Shown piece by piece: positions 1 through 6,129 of a stretch of DNA of 13,381 bases. The translations under genes and the position numbers were made by a program. Below the pieces are notes generated by a model that saw only the letters and a list, made by a program, of their open reading frames with translations, was not told the DNA's origin and ran no database searches. Location of the stretch: NCBI GenBank assembly GCA_964440795.1, contig CAYTTQ010000068.1, positions 1 to 13,381 on the forward strand. Reading direction: 5' to 3'. Each line of letters opens with the position of its first letter. Within the stretch, counting starts at the first letter, position 1. This DNA comes from C00003060 sp964440795 (GTDB lineage: Bacteria; Desulfobacterota; Desulfobacteria; Desulfobacterales; C00003060).

Positions 1-53
1 CGGGCGGAAGCCGAGATGGCAAAATGTGAAGTTATTTTTGCGCGAACCCTAAG
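1..53 (+). repeat. Left copy of a dispersed intergenic repeat, inverted relative to the right end
   Basis: Bases 1-45 are identical to the reverse complement of 13336-13380, and 49 of the first 50 bases match 13331-13380. The inner part (34-53, ATTTTTGCGCGAACCCTAAG) also matches the reverse complement of 1976-1995 at 19 of 20 positions. It is therefore a dispersed repeat and not only an end-to-end match. The segment ends 24 bases beyond the stop codon of the minus-strand gene at 78-1088 and contains no gene. A G-rich run follows at 55-68. Confidence 0.85.
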
Positions 54-77
54 TGGGTGGGGTTGGGGTTGTACGTT

Positions 78-1088
78 TTATAGTTGGCCCAGTTCTACCG
101 CATCGAGGGCCTCTTTGGCCTCGGTAAAACCGGGATCCAACTTTAAGGCCTGCCTGAAATACTTGGTGGCCCTGTTCAGGTTTTTCATGTCTACGTGAAC
201 CCGTCCGATATTGTAATATATGTGCGGGGTATTCGGATGAATCTTCAAGGCCTTTTCATAGTGGGCAAGGGCGGTGGCGGAATCTCCCCTTCTCCGATAG
301 AGAACCCCCAGACTGTTATAGACGTTGACCGTGTCCGGGTGGAGTTCCAGGATTTCGTTTAGTATCTGTTCGGCATACTCGTCCTTTTCACTGGTCATGT
401 AAATTTGCGCGGCTTCCTGCAAACACTCCTCAGCCTTGTCGGTCTCTCCCAACTCTCGGTACGCCCGCCCCATGGCTTCATACGCCTTGGCGAAGAACCG
501 ATCAAGCTGGGTAGCCTTTCTGAACGCCTTAATACCCTCTTGATACCGGCCCTGGGCCGTCTTGATGTAGCCGATGTTATAGTAAGTCTCCGCGCTCTCG
601 CCCTCGGCCAAAATGTCTTGGAACACCTCCAGGGCTTTTTCCTGCTCTCCCGATTCCAAGAGCCCCATACCTTTATCAAACGAGACCTCTTCCGGGCTCG
701 GCGGATGTTCACCGTTTATTTCCGCCATAATCGCCAACTTATCCTTGACGCTGTCCAGCGAAAAAGGACGCACCAAAAGCCCGCTGACGCCGGCCATCCC
801 CGCCTCGAGAACCTTGGGCTTTGTAAATGCAGAATCCGACAGAAAAAACGGCAGGTTTGTATGCTTTTCATCGCTCCTAACGACACGCAAGAGCGCCAAT
901 CCCGTCATTTCCGGCATGTCCCACCCCGAAAACACCCCACTGTACCCCTTCACCCTGAGCATTGCCCAGGCCTCATTGGCACTGTTCACGGTTTGGACAT
1001 CACTACACCCAAGATATTTCAGCGCATCCGTCAATTCTTTCAATGCCACGGAATTGTCATCAACCACCAAAAGAGACGTATCGCCCAT
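78..1088 (-). CDS. Degenerate response-regulator receiver domain fused to TPR repeats
   Basis: The 336-residue protein begins with a CheY-like receiver fold (about 1-125). It keeps the acidic pair D10-D11 (LLVVDD) and the MPEMTG turn, but the residue aligned with the phosphoacceptor is G55 (SGWDMP, against SDWNMP in CheY). The switch Thr/Ser position is non-canonical (LSDS) and the conserved Lys is Arg (VRPF). It probably does not accept phosphate in the normal way and may act as a constitutive protein-interaction module. Residues about 140-336 form five to six tetratricopeptide repeats, for example YYNIGYIKTAQGRYQEGIKAF and VYNSLGVLYRRRGDSATALAHY (described here by their first residues), which scaffold protein-protein contacts. 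The ATG at 1088 has an AGAGGT close upstream and is the first residue of the receiver fold. There is no output DNA-binding domain. It is divergent from the gene at 1308. The partner is unknown. Confidence 0.9.
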   Translation of the reverse strand: MGDTSLLVVDDNSVALKELTDALKYLGCSDVQTVNSANEAWAMLRVKGYSGVFSGWDMPEMTGLALLRVVRSDEKHTNLPFFLSDSAFTKPKVLEAGMAGVSGLLVRPFSLDSVKDKLAIMAEINGEHPPSPEEVSFDKGMGLLESGEQEKALEVFQDILAEGESAETYYNIGYIKTAQGRYQEGIKAFRKATQLDRFFAKAYEAMGRAYRELGETDKAEECLQEAAQIYMTSEKDEYAEQILNEILELHPDTVNVYNSLGVLYRRRGDSATALAHYEKALKIHPNTPHIYYNIGRVHVDMKNLNRATKYFRQALKLDPGFTEAKEALDAVELGQL

Positions 1089-1133
1089 GAGACCTCTTTA
1101 TTGATCAAATATCGATTTATTCTTACCCCTGAG

Positions 1134-1193
1134 AGCCTGTCGGAGAACTTCCGGGTGAGCGGGTTTGATCAAAAATGCGAGTTCTCCAATCGG
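1134..1193 (+). repeat. Palindromic copy of the dispersed intergenic repeat
   Basis: GGAGAACT (1142-1149) and AGTTCTCC (1180-1187) form an inverted repeat around a 30-base loop. Bases 1136-1152 (CCTGTCGGAGAACTTCC) match the reverse complement of 1996-2012 over 17 bases, and 1134-1148 match 7294-7308 at 14 of 15. The reverse strand of the right half (GGAGAACT, then CATTTTTG) also resembles the 1976-2014 copy. The element lies between two divergent genes, in the 219-base gap that must hold both promoters. I could not assign clear -35/-10 boxes there. Confidence 0.7.
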
Positions 1194-1307
1194 TTCCTAT
1201 CATAGACCCCATACCTTGCTCGGGTAACTACCAGGTCTGTCAAACAAAATCAAGCAAACTCATCAGATAATGCTGGAAAAAACCACAAGACCCTTGTAAA
1301 CTAATAG

Positions 1308-1895
1308 ATGATGGACGAAGACGAAAAAGAGACTCAAAGTCCCGACGATGAAGGCCTGGAGCTGGACAAACTGGAAGTGCCCGACAGACCGGCCGAGGAT
1401 CGTGCGCCCGAAAGCTCATCAACGGCGACCGCTTCGGATAACCCGGCCAAGACCCGTACGACACCCCGCTTCTATCTGCGCCTCCCCGCATTTGTTCTGG
1501 ATAAGGCGTTTTTCATTCCGGTACTGACCGCTATCCTTATCTCTGCCTTGGTGTTGCTCGTTCCCTTCGAGGGGCTTTTCACCGAAGACAAGAATTCAGA
1601 GAACTCATCCATAGGCCGAATCGCCTACACCGTCTCCTCTTATTTGGGCGTTCGCCACACCGTCCGGTTTACACTCTTTGTCGAGTACACCGACACGGGG
1701 GAAAAACAGGCCTTTGTCCGATCCCTGCCCAGACTAAAAGAAGCCCTGGCCGCCAGCGGCGATTTGCCGGAAGTCAAAGAAGCCATCGACGACGGGAACC
1801 TCAATCAGGTGGAAAAGCATATTCTAACCGTTGTCGGAGATATAACCGGCGCTCCCCTAGACAGGCTCAAAATTAAACGCCTCCATCTCGAGTAG
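1308..1895 (+). CDS. Single-pass membrane protein with FliL-like periplasmic domain
   Basis: The protein has 195 residues. An acidic, disordered N-terminal stretch (1-55, rich in D, E, P and S) would be cytoplasmic. One hydrophobic helix lies at about 68-87 (FFIPVLTAILISALVLLV). A C-terminal domain of about 80 residues (115-195) follows. It begins with a beta strand (RHTVRFTLFVEY), continues with helices (RSLPRLKEALAAS), and ends with a strand (RLKIKRLHLE). That order resembles the C-terminal domain of FliL, the flagellar stator-associated protein, but no flagellar gene is nearby, so the assignment rests on topology and weak pattern. It could be any bitopic protein of unknown function. Start codons at 1308 and 1311 are equally possible and neither has a clear Shine-Dalgarno. 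It lies 161 bases before the secreted TPR gene, and a shared role is possible but unproven. Confidence 0.75.
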   Translation: MMDEDEKETQSPDDEGLELDKLEVPDRPAEDRAPESSSTATASDNPAKTRTTPRFYLRLPAFVLDKAFFIPVLTAILISALVLLVPFEGLFTEDKNSENSSIGRIAYTVSSYLGVRHTVRFTLFVEYTDTGEKQAFVRSLPRLKEALAASGDLPEVKEAIDDGNLNQVEKHILTVVGDITGAPLDRLKIKRLHLE

Positions 1896-1930
1896 CTTCC
1901 CCCCTCGCCCTTTAGTCTTGCCTCAAAGCT

Positions 1931-1971
1931 GCCGATAACATAATCGGTACGGCCTAGCGTCGCTCGGCCGT
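1931..1971 (+). other. Two back-to-back hairpins in an intergenic region
   Basis: The first stem is CCGAT (1932-1936) with ATCGG (1943-1947) and a six-base loop. It is followed at once by ACGGCC (1949-1954) with GGCCGT (1966-1971), whose interior pairs again (AGC with GCT) around a three-base loop. No T-run follows, so this is not a classical intrinsic terminator. It could be an RNA structure between the FliL-like gene and the TPR gene, or an extension of the repeat that starts at 1976. Confidence 0.5.
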
Positions 1972-1975
1972 CCAT

Positions 1976-2014
1976 CTTAGGATTCGCGCAAAAATGGAAG
2001 TTCTCCGACAGGTT
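1976..2014 (-). repeat. Copy of the dispersed intergenic repeat, both cores present
   Basis: Read on the minus strand this copy joins both family cores: CCTGTCGGAGAACTTCC (shared with 1136-1152, 17 bases identical), then ATTTTTGCGCGAATCCTAAG (shared with 34-53, 19 of 20). It is the best single template for the family. It also supplies an in-frame ATG at 1994 that extends the downstream open frame artificially. Confidence 0.75.
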
Positions 2015-2056
2015 ACCAGGCATAATGAACCCTTCAGCCCGTTTGAGTCACCGGTG

Positions 2057-3082
2057 ATGAAATCAGCACACGTCGTCGTTATCTTGTTGACCTTATTCCT
2101 ATCGGCCGTCCTGTTTGGAAACACATCCTCCTGGGCCGATGACACGCCTCCTCGAGTCGAACAGCTCATCCAAAAAAAAGCCTACGTGAAGGCCATCCAT
2201 CGGCTGAGACAGATCCTGGAAGCGCACCCCGATGACACCCAAGCAAGGCTTCGGCTGGGGACCTGCTATGTTCGCACAGGCTATTATGCCCAGGCCCATC
2301 AGCTTTTTTCGGCCGTCATAAACACAGATGCATCGCTACGCGAACAGGTGGCCCTCATCTACCTTGACGAGGGGGCCGAGAAGCTTATGGCCGGCCATAC
2401 GCGGAAGGCGCGGATTTTGCTCGAAAAGGCCGTGAAATGGCAGCCTGAGCTTAGAAAAACAGCCGCCGCCGAAGCATTTAGACAGGGAGAACGTCTTTTT
2501 TATGCGGGGAAACACGATGCAGCCGATGAGCGGTTTTCGGTCGCCAACTCGCTCGATGATGCTTACGGCAGGCGGATTTGCGATATCTACTTCGAGCATG
2601 GAAACGCCCTTGGCGGAACAGCGTGTCTGGAGTATTATCGTGTCGCCGCCTGGTATTGTCGCAGTCATAATGAAGCAATCGGTCTGCGTCTGTTGCGAAT
2701 GGCGAAAACCCATTCTTCGAAAGAGATCGTCGAGATATTCAAAGCCGAAGCGGCCCGCTATGTAAGCGCCGACACGATTGAATCGGTGTTTCCATCACCC
2801 GCCTGGAAAACGATCGAAACCCGCTCCTATATCGGCAAGGGGGTCGGTCCGACAAATGACCGCAGGTTTCACCTGGCCACGGTACGCTTTGGAGAAACCG
2901 TATATCGCGGAGACAAACTGGTGGTGGAAGCCGATGGCGCCTTCAAAATCTGGGATGCCGGCTGGGAAAAACATGAATCCCACTGCGAACTTATCGTCAC
3001 CAACCCGATCGCCGGGGATTACTTCTACGTCCAGGGCAAGAAGGACCGAAGACTCATTGTCACCGTTCAACGATATCAATAA
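2057..3082 (+). CDS. Secreted TPR-repeat protein with unassigned C-terminal domain
   Basis: I place the start at the ATG at 2057, because it opens a good Sec signal peptide: K2, a hydrophobic core at about 6-20 (VVVILLTLFLSAVLF), and a likely cleavage after A27 (SSWA-DD). The upstream in-frame ATG at 1994 lies inside the dispersed repeat and would bury the signal peptide. The mature protein (341 residues including signal) has TPR-like helical pairs at about 32-165 (KAIHRLRQILEAHPDD, LGTCYVRTGYYAQAHQLF). A more irregular helical part with several cysteines (C175, C190, C201) comes next. A beta-rich C-terminal domain (about 255-341) ends in LIVTVQRYQ. There is no lipobox, so it is likely periplasmic. 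The function is unknown. It may work with the preceding membrane protein. Confidence 0.85.
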   Translation: MKSAHVVVILLTLFLSAVLFGNTSSWADDTPPRVEQLIQKKAYVKAIHRLRQILEAHPDDTQARLRLGTCYVRTGYYAQAHQLFSAVINTDASLREQVALIYLDEGAEKLMAGHTRKARILLEKAVKWQPELRKTAAAEAFRQGERLFYAGKHDAADERFSVANSLDDAYGRRICDIYFEHGNALGGTACLEYYRVAAWYCRSHNEAIGLRLLRMAKTHSSKEIVEIFKAEAARYVSADTIESVFPSPAWKTIETRSYIGKGVGPTNDRRFHLATVRFGETVYRGDKLVVEADGAFKIWDAGWEKHESHCELIVTNPIAGDYFYVQGKKDRRLIVTVQRYQ

Positions 3083-3104
3083 CGCCTAAGGGCTCGCGTT
3101 TTTC
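3081..3104 (+). terminator. Possible weak intrinsic terminator, overlapping a repeat remnant
   Basis: AACGC (3081-3085, overlapping the stop codon) pairs with GCGTT (3096-3100), followed by TTTT; a longer T-run lies at 3131-3138. The five-base stem with a ten-base loop is weak. Twelve bases here (TAAGGGCTCGCG, 3087-3098) recur at 13329-13340, next to the right-end repeat, so the segment may be a degraded repeat copy. Confidence 0.3.
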
Positions 3105-3159
3105 TTCGGGACTGGGTTGTCTTCTTTACTTTTTTTTTCGGAGACGGTAATAAAAAGTA

Positions 3160-4011
3160 GTGCCCTTAAAAAGAATAACAAAAGCCGTCATCCCTGCCGC
3201 CGGCCTGGGAACACGCCTCTTTCCGCTCACCCGGCATCTGCCCAAGGAGTTATTACCGGTGGGATCCAAGCCGATGATCCAGCACACCGTTGAGGCCTAT
3301 TTGGACTCGGACATACGAGATTTATATGTCATCATAAGCCCGTCGAAACACCTCGTGCGGGCGTTTCTTACAGAAAGTCGGCTGCCTCCGGGCTTGCCTT
3401 TTCGGGAAGATCCCACGTTTCGCAGTCGCCTTAACTCCTGCAATTTCACATTTCTTATCCAAGAACAACCCGTTGGGGTGGCTGATGCGGTGTCCCTGGC
3501 TCGCCGTTTTATCGGATCGGACCCTTTTGCCTGCATCATGCCGGACTGCCTCCTGTTTGGCCATGAGCCTTTCCCCCGACAGCTCCTGGACGCCTATCAA
3601 AAATATGCGACCAACGTAATCGGAACGATTCTTATACGCGAAAAAGACCTGAACCGTTTTGGAAACGTCGGACTCTTGGAAGTCCACGGTCTGGATCAAA
3701 AGACCGTCCGAATAACGTCGCTGTCACCCAAATCTTCGGACCCATTAAAGGCCCGACGTCCCGGTCCGTACCAGAAAGGATTCGGGGGAGGCATTTATCT
3801 TCCCGAGTATTTTGAACTGGCCGAAAAACTTACCCGGGACCCAGCGGGTGAACTCGACGACGTACCGATCCACCACGCCATGATCGATAACCAACGGCTT
3901 TTCGGAACTCTGTTGGAGGGAGATCCCTTCGACACGGGACATCCTCTGGGACTTCGCGCTGCAGCTCACTTTCAGGGCCGGCGGACACAAAATCCGGACC
4001 GCCGCTGTTAG
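3160..4011 (+). CDS. GalU-like nucleotidyltransferase (probable UTP-glucose-1-phosphate uridylyltransferase)
   Basis: The 283-residue protein fits the bacterial UGPase/GalU family, which joins UTP and glucose 1-phosphate into UDP-glucose in the cytoplasm. The N-terminal nucleotide-binding signature is clear (KAVIPAAGLGTRLFPLT at 8-24, then PKELLP at 28-33). D129 in MPD is the expected metal ligand, and FDTGHPLG (257-264) matches the C-terminal DxGxxxG segment. Other family positions differ: VGVADAV replaces GLGHAV, the EKP segment is LSPKS, and ELDDVPIHH stands where GEIQLTDA is usual. It is therefore a divergent member whose sugar specificity is uncertain. The start is GTG at 3160; an in-frame TAA at 3151 excludes anything longer. 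A GGAG at 3140-3143 is too far away for a good ribosome site. rsmA begins nine bases after the stop. Confidence 0.85.
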   Translation: MPLKRITKAVIPAAGLGTRLFPLTRHLPKELLPVGSKPMIQHTVEAYLDSDIRDLYVIISPSKHLVRAFLTESRLPPGLPFREDPTFRSRLNSCNFTFLIQEQPVGVADAVSLARRFIGSDPFACIMPDCLLFGHEPFPRQLLDAYQKYATNVIGTILIREKDLNRFGNVGLLEVHGLDQKTVRITSLSPKSSDPLKARRPGPYQKGFGGGIYLPEYFELAEKLTRDPAGELDDVPIHHAMIDNQRLFGTLLEGDPFDTGHPLGLRAAAHFQGRRTQNPDRRC

Positions 4012-4020
4012 AATATTCTT

Positions 4021-4893
4021 ATGAGTTCACCGAAAACGCTCCTTAAGGCCTGGGGATTACGCCCCAGAAAATCGATGGGGCAAAACTTTCTCACCCGTCC
4101 CGCCGTAGCCGCTTCTATCCTGGATGGATGTCGATTTAATCCGAACGATTCCGTGCTGGAGATCGGTTCCGGCCTGGGTGCCTTGACGGTTCCCCTGGCT
4201 CGTCTGGTTAAACACGTGTATGCGGTGGAACCGGATCGGCAGGTCGCCCAATTGCTTAGAAACGAACTCCTCGCCAACAGCGTGACCAACGTAACCATCA
4301 TAGAAACCGACATTCTGGCCTGTGACCTCGGCACCATGGCCGAACCCGCCACGCTTCCGCTCAAGGTGATCGGAAACCTTCCTTATCACATTTCGTCTCA
4401 GGTAGTTGTCTATCTGGTCAACCACCGGCGATTCGTTTCTCGCGCCGTTCTCATGTTTCAAAAAGAACTGGCCCGCCGACTCTCGGCCAAACCCGGCACA
4501 AAAACCTATGGCCGCCTTTCCGTCTTGCTCTCCTACTGTAGCCATGTCACATCCCTTGTCGACGTCGATGCGGCATCGTTTTATCCGAGACCCGGCGTGG
4601 ACTCCGCGGTAGTAGCCATAGATTTTTTGAGCACGATTGCGCGGCCCGCCGCCGATGAATCTTTTCTTTTTAGCTTGGTACAAGCGGCGTTTGGGAAGCG
4701 GAGAAAAATGCTCAAAAATGCACTAAAAGGTGTAAATCCGGGGATGAGCGACAATCAACTCGAATCCGCATTTGTGGATGCACGGATCGATCCGAGCCGC
4801 CGGGCGGAAACCTTGACCGTGGAAGAGTTCGTCACCTTGTCAAATGCGTTGACAAGCAGGCGAGACAGTAATATGGTATCCAATTCTGGTTAA
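4021..4893 (+). CDS. rsmA: 16S rRNA adenine(1518/1519)-N6-dimethyltransferase RsmA/KsgA
   Basis: This is a Rossmann-fold SAM methyltransferase of 290 residues, slightly longer than most family members. It dimethylates two adjacent adenosines in the 3'-terminal hairpin of 16S rRNA during 30S assembly. Family motifs are intact: QNFL (21-24), motif I EIGSGLGALT (47-56), the acidic end of motif II in AVEPD (E70), D97, and catalytic motif IV NLPY (119-122). The C-terminal helical domain includes AAFGKRRKMLKNAL. It sits nine bases after the GalU-like gene and directly before panC in the same frame, with panC's Shine-Dalgarno touching its stop codon. No strong ribosome site of its own is visible, so it may be translated from the upstream message. 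Its SAM use fits with metK and ahcY downstream. Confidence 0.97.
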   Translation: MSSPKTLLKAWGLRPRKSMGQNFLTRPAVAASILDGCRFNPNDSVLEIGSGLGALTVPLARLVKHVYAVEPDRQVAQLLRNELLANSVTNVTIIETDILACDLGTMAEPATLPLKVIGNLPYHISSQVVVYLVNHRRFVSRAVLMFQKELARRLSAKPGTKTYGRLSVLLSYCSHVTSLVDVDAASFYPRPGVDSAVVAIDFLSTIARPAADESFLFSLVQAAFGKRRKMLKNALKGVNPGMSDNQLESAFVDARIDPSRRAETLTVEEFVTLSNALTSRRDSNMVSNSG

Positions 4894-4900
4894 AGGGAGG
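4894..4900 (+). promoter_or_regulatory. Strong Shine-Dalgarno that sets the panC start
   Basis: AGGGAGG follows the rsmA stop codon directly and is five bases before the ATC at 4906. No ATG, GTG, TTG or CTG occurs in frame between this site and the ATG at 4993, which is too far downstream to be served by it. Confidence 0.8.
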
Positions 4901-4905
4901 CGAAC

Positions 4906-5754
4906 ATCGAGATCGCGGAAAGCATACCGTTAATTCGCCAGGCGGTAAACCACCTCGCTCGTAACGAAAAGACCATCGCCTTTGTACCGACTATGGGCTT
5001 TTTGCACGAAGGCCATCTTGCTTTGATGCGCGAGGCGCGAAAGTACGCAGATGCGGTTGTTATCAGCATCTTCGTCAATCCGGCCCAGTTTGGTCCATCG
5101 GAAGACTTTGCCGCCTACCCCAGGGATTTCCATCACGATGTTCGCCTGGCAAAATCGGTGGGCGTAAACGCGATCTTTGCTCCCACGGAGACGGTGATGT
5201 ATGGACCGGACCATGAAACATTTGTAAACTTGGACCGGCTTCCTAAATATCTCTGCGGCACGTCCAGACCCGGGCATTTCAAAGGCGTGGCCACGGTGGT
5301 GACCAAACTCTTTAACATTGTGACACCTCACGTGGCGGTGTTCGGGAAAAAGGACTATCAACAGTGGGTCATTGCTCGTCGACTTGTTCAAGACCTGAAC
5401 TACGATATCCATATCGTCGGTGTGCCGACCGTCCGGGAAGCCGACGGATTGGCCATGAGCTCCCGAAACGCCAATCTGTCACCGGAAGAACGAATTTCCG
5501 CTCGCTGTCTTTACCAGGGACTTCAAAAGGCTCAATCGCTGGTAAGCGAGGGAAACACGACGTCACAGGAATTAACAATCCATCTAAGGAACTTCATCCT
5601 TACTCATCCATATACGGAGATTGATTATATTGCAGTGTGCGATCCGGAAACACTTGAACCGGTGGACCAAGTAAAAAATAAAACATTGATGGCCTTGGCG
5701 GTCCGTGTCGGATCAACCCGGCTCATCGACAACGCCATGCTACACCCCCGATAG
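4906..5754 (+). CDS. panC: Pantothenate synthetase (pantoate--beta-alanine ligase), with ATC start
   Basis: The enzyme condenses pantoate and beta-alanine, using ATP through a pantoyl-adenylate. Motifs seen are PTMGFLHEGH (28-37, HIGH-like), FVNPAQF (56-62), GTSRPGHFKG (118-127), FGKKDYQQ (146-153) and the KMSKS-like LAMSSRN (182-188). An ATG at 4993 encodes M30 in the middle of the HIGH-like motif, so starting there would destroy the active site. The frame upstream, from codon 4906, reads EIAESIPLIRQAV and aligns with the normal PanC N-terminus. Starting there gives 282 residues, the usual length. The codon at 4906 is ATC, five bases after AGGGAGG. Either AUC initiation is used or an ATG was misread. 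The gene is followed by panD, which makes its beta-alanine substrate. Confidence 0.93.
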   Translation: MEIAESIPLIRQAVNHLARNEKTIAFVPTMGFLHEGHLALMREARKYADAVVISIFVNPAQFGPSEDFAAYPRDFHHDVRLAKSVGVNAIFAPTETVMYGPDHETFVNLDRLPKYLCGTSRPGHFKGVATVVTKLFNIVTPHVAVFGKKDYQQWVIARRLVQDLNYDIHIVGVPTVREADGLAMSSRNANLSPEERISARCLYQGLQKAQSLVSEGNTTSQELTIHLRNFILTHPYTEIDYIAVCDPETLEPVDQVKNKTLMALAVRVGSTRLIDNAMLHPR

Positions 5755-5758
5755 GAGG
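5753..5758 (+). promoter_or_regulatory. panD Shine-Dalgarno overlapping the panC stop
   Basis: AGGAGG overlaps the last two bases of the panC TAG. It lies 14 bases before the conserved panD ATG at 5773, which is long. An in-frame ATT at 5767 would be 8 bases away. The site implies coupling of panC and panD translation. Confidence 0.6.
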
Positions 5759-5772
5759 CACGAAGAATTCGT

Positions 5773-6129
5773 ATGATTCGTCACATGCTGAAATCCAAGA
5801 TACACCGGGCAACCATCACCGGCATCGATTTGGATTATGAAGGCAGCCTCGCCGTGGACGCCGAGATTCTGAAGGCGGCCGATATTTTACCCTATGAGCA
5901 AGTTCACGTGTATAACATTACCAACGGTGAACGCTTGGAAACCTATGCCATCGAAGCCGCGGCCGGTTCGGGCACCATCGAATTGAGAGGTGCGGCGGCC
6001 CAAAAAGGCACTCCCGGCGATCTCGTCATCGTCGCGTGTTTCACCCCCCTCGACGATCAGCATCTGACGGGATTTAATCCGTCAGTCGTTTATCTAAATC
6101 CAACAAACCGCATTAAGGAGGAAAGATGA
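5773..6129 (+). CDS. panD: Aspartate 1-decarboxylase proenzyme
   Basis: PanD decarboxylates aspartate to beta-alanine using a pyruvoyl group made by self-cleavage. The 118-residue sequence carries the cleavage pair G24-S25 in YEGSLAVD and the active-site residues K9, H11, R54 and Y58 (NGERLETY), all at standard positions when numbered from the ATG at 5773. That agreement supports this start even though the Shine-Dalgarno is 14 bases upstream. Its product feeds PanC, encoded 18 bases upstream, and it is processed post-translationally into alpha and beta chains. The last four bases overlap the metK start as ATGA, a normal sign of translational coupling. Confidence 0.97.
   Translation: MIRHMLKSKIHRATITGIDLDYEGSLAVDAEILKAADILPYEQVHVYNITNGERLETYAIEAAAGSGTIELRGAAAQKGTPGDLVIVACFTPLDDQHLTGFNPSVVYLNPTNRIKEER

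Noticed and set aside
405..1205. A 266-residue plus-strand open frame opposite the receiver-TPR gene
   Set aside because: It is antisense to a clear receiver/TPR coding region, has no recognisable domain and runs into the intergenic repeat.
1994..2056. N-terminal extension of the secreted TPR protein from the ATG at 1994
   Set aside because: That ATG belongs to the dispersed repeat, and a standard signal peptide begins at the ATG at 2057.
4057..4683. A 208-residue minus-strand open frame inside rsmA
   Set aside because: It is a shadow of rsmA, whose catalytic motifs are all intact on the other strand.
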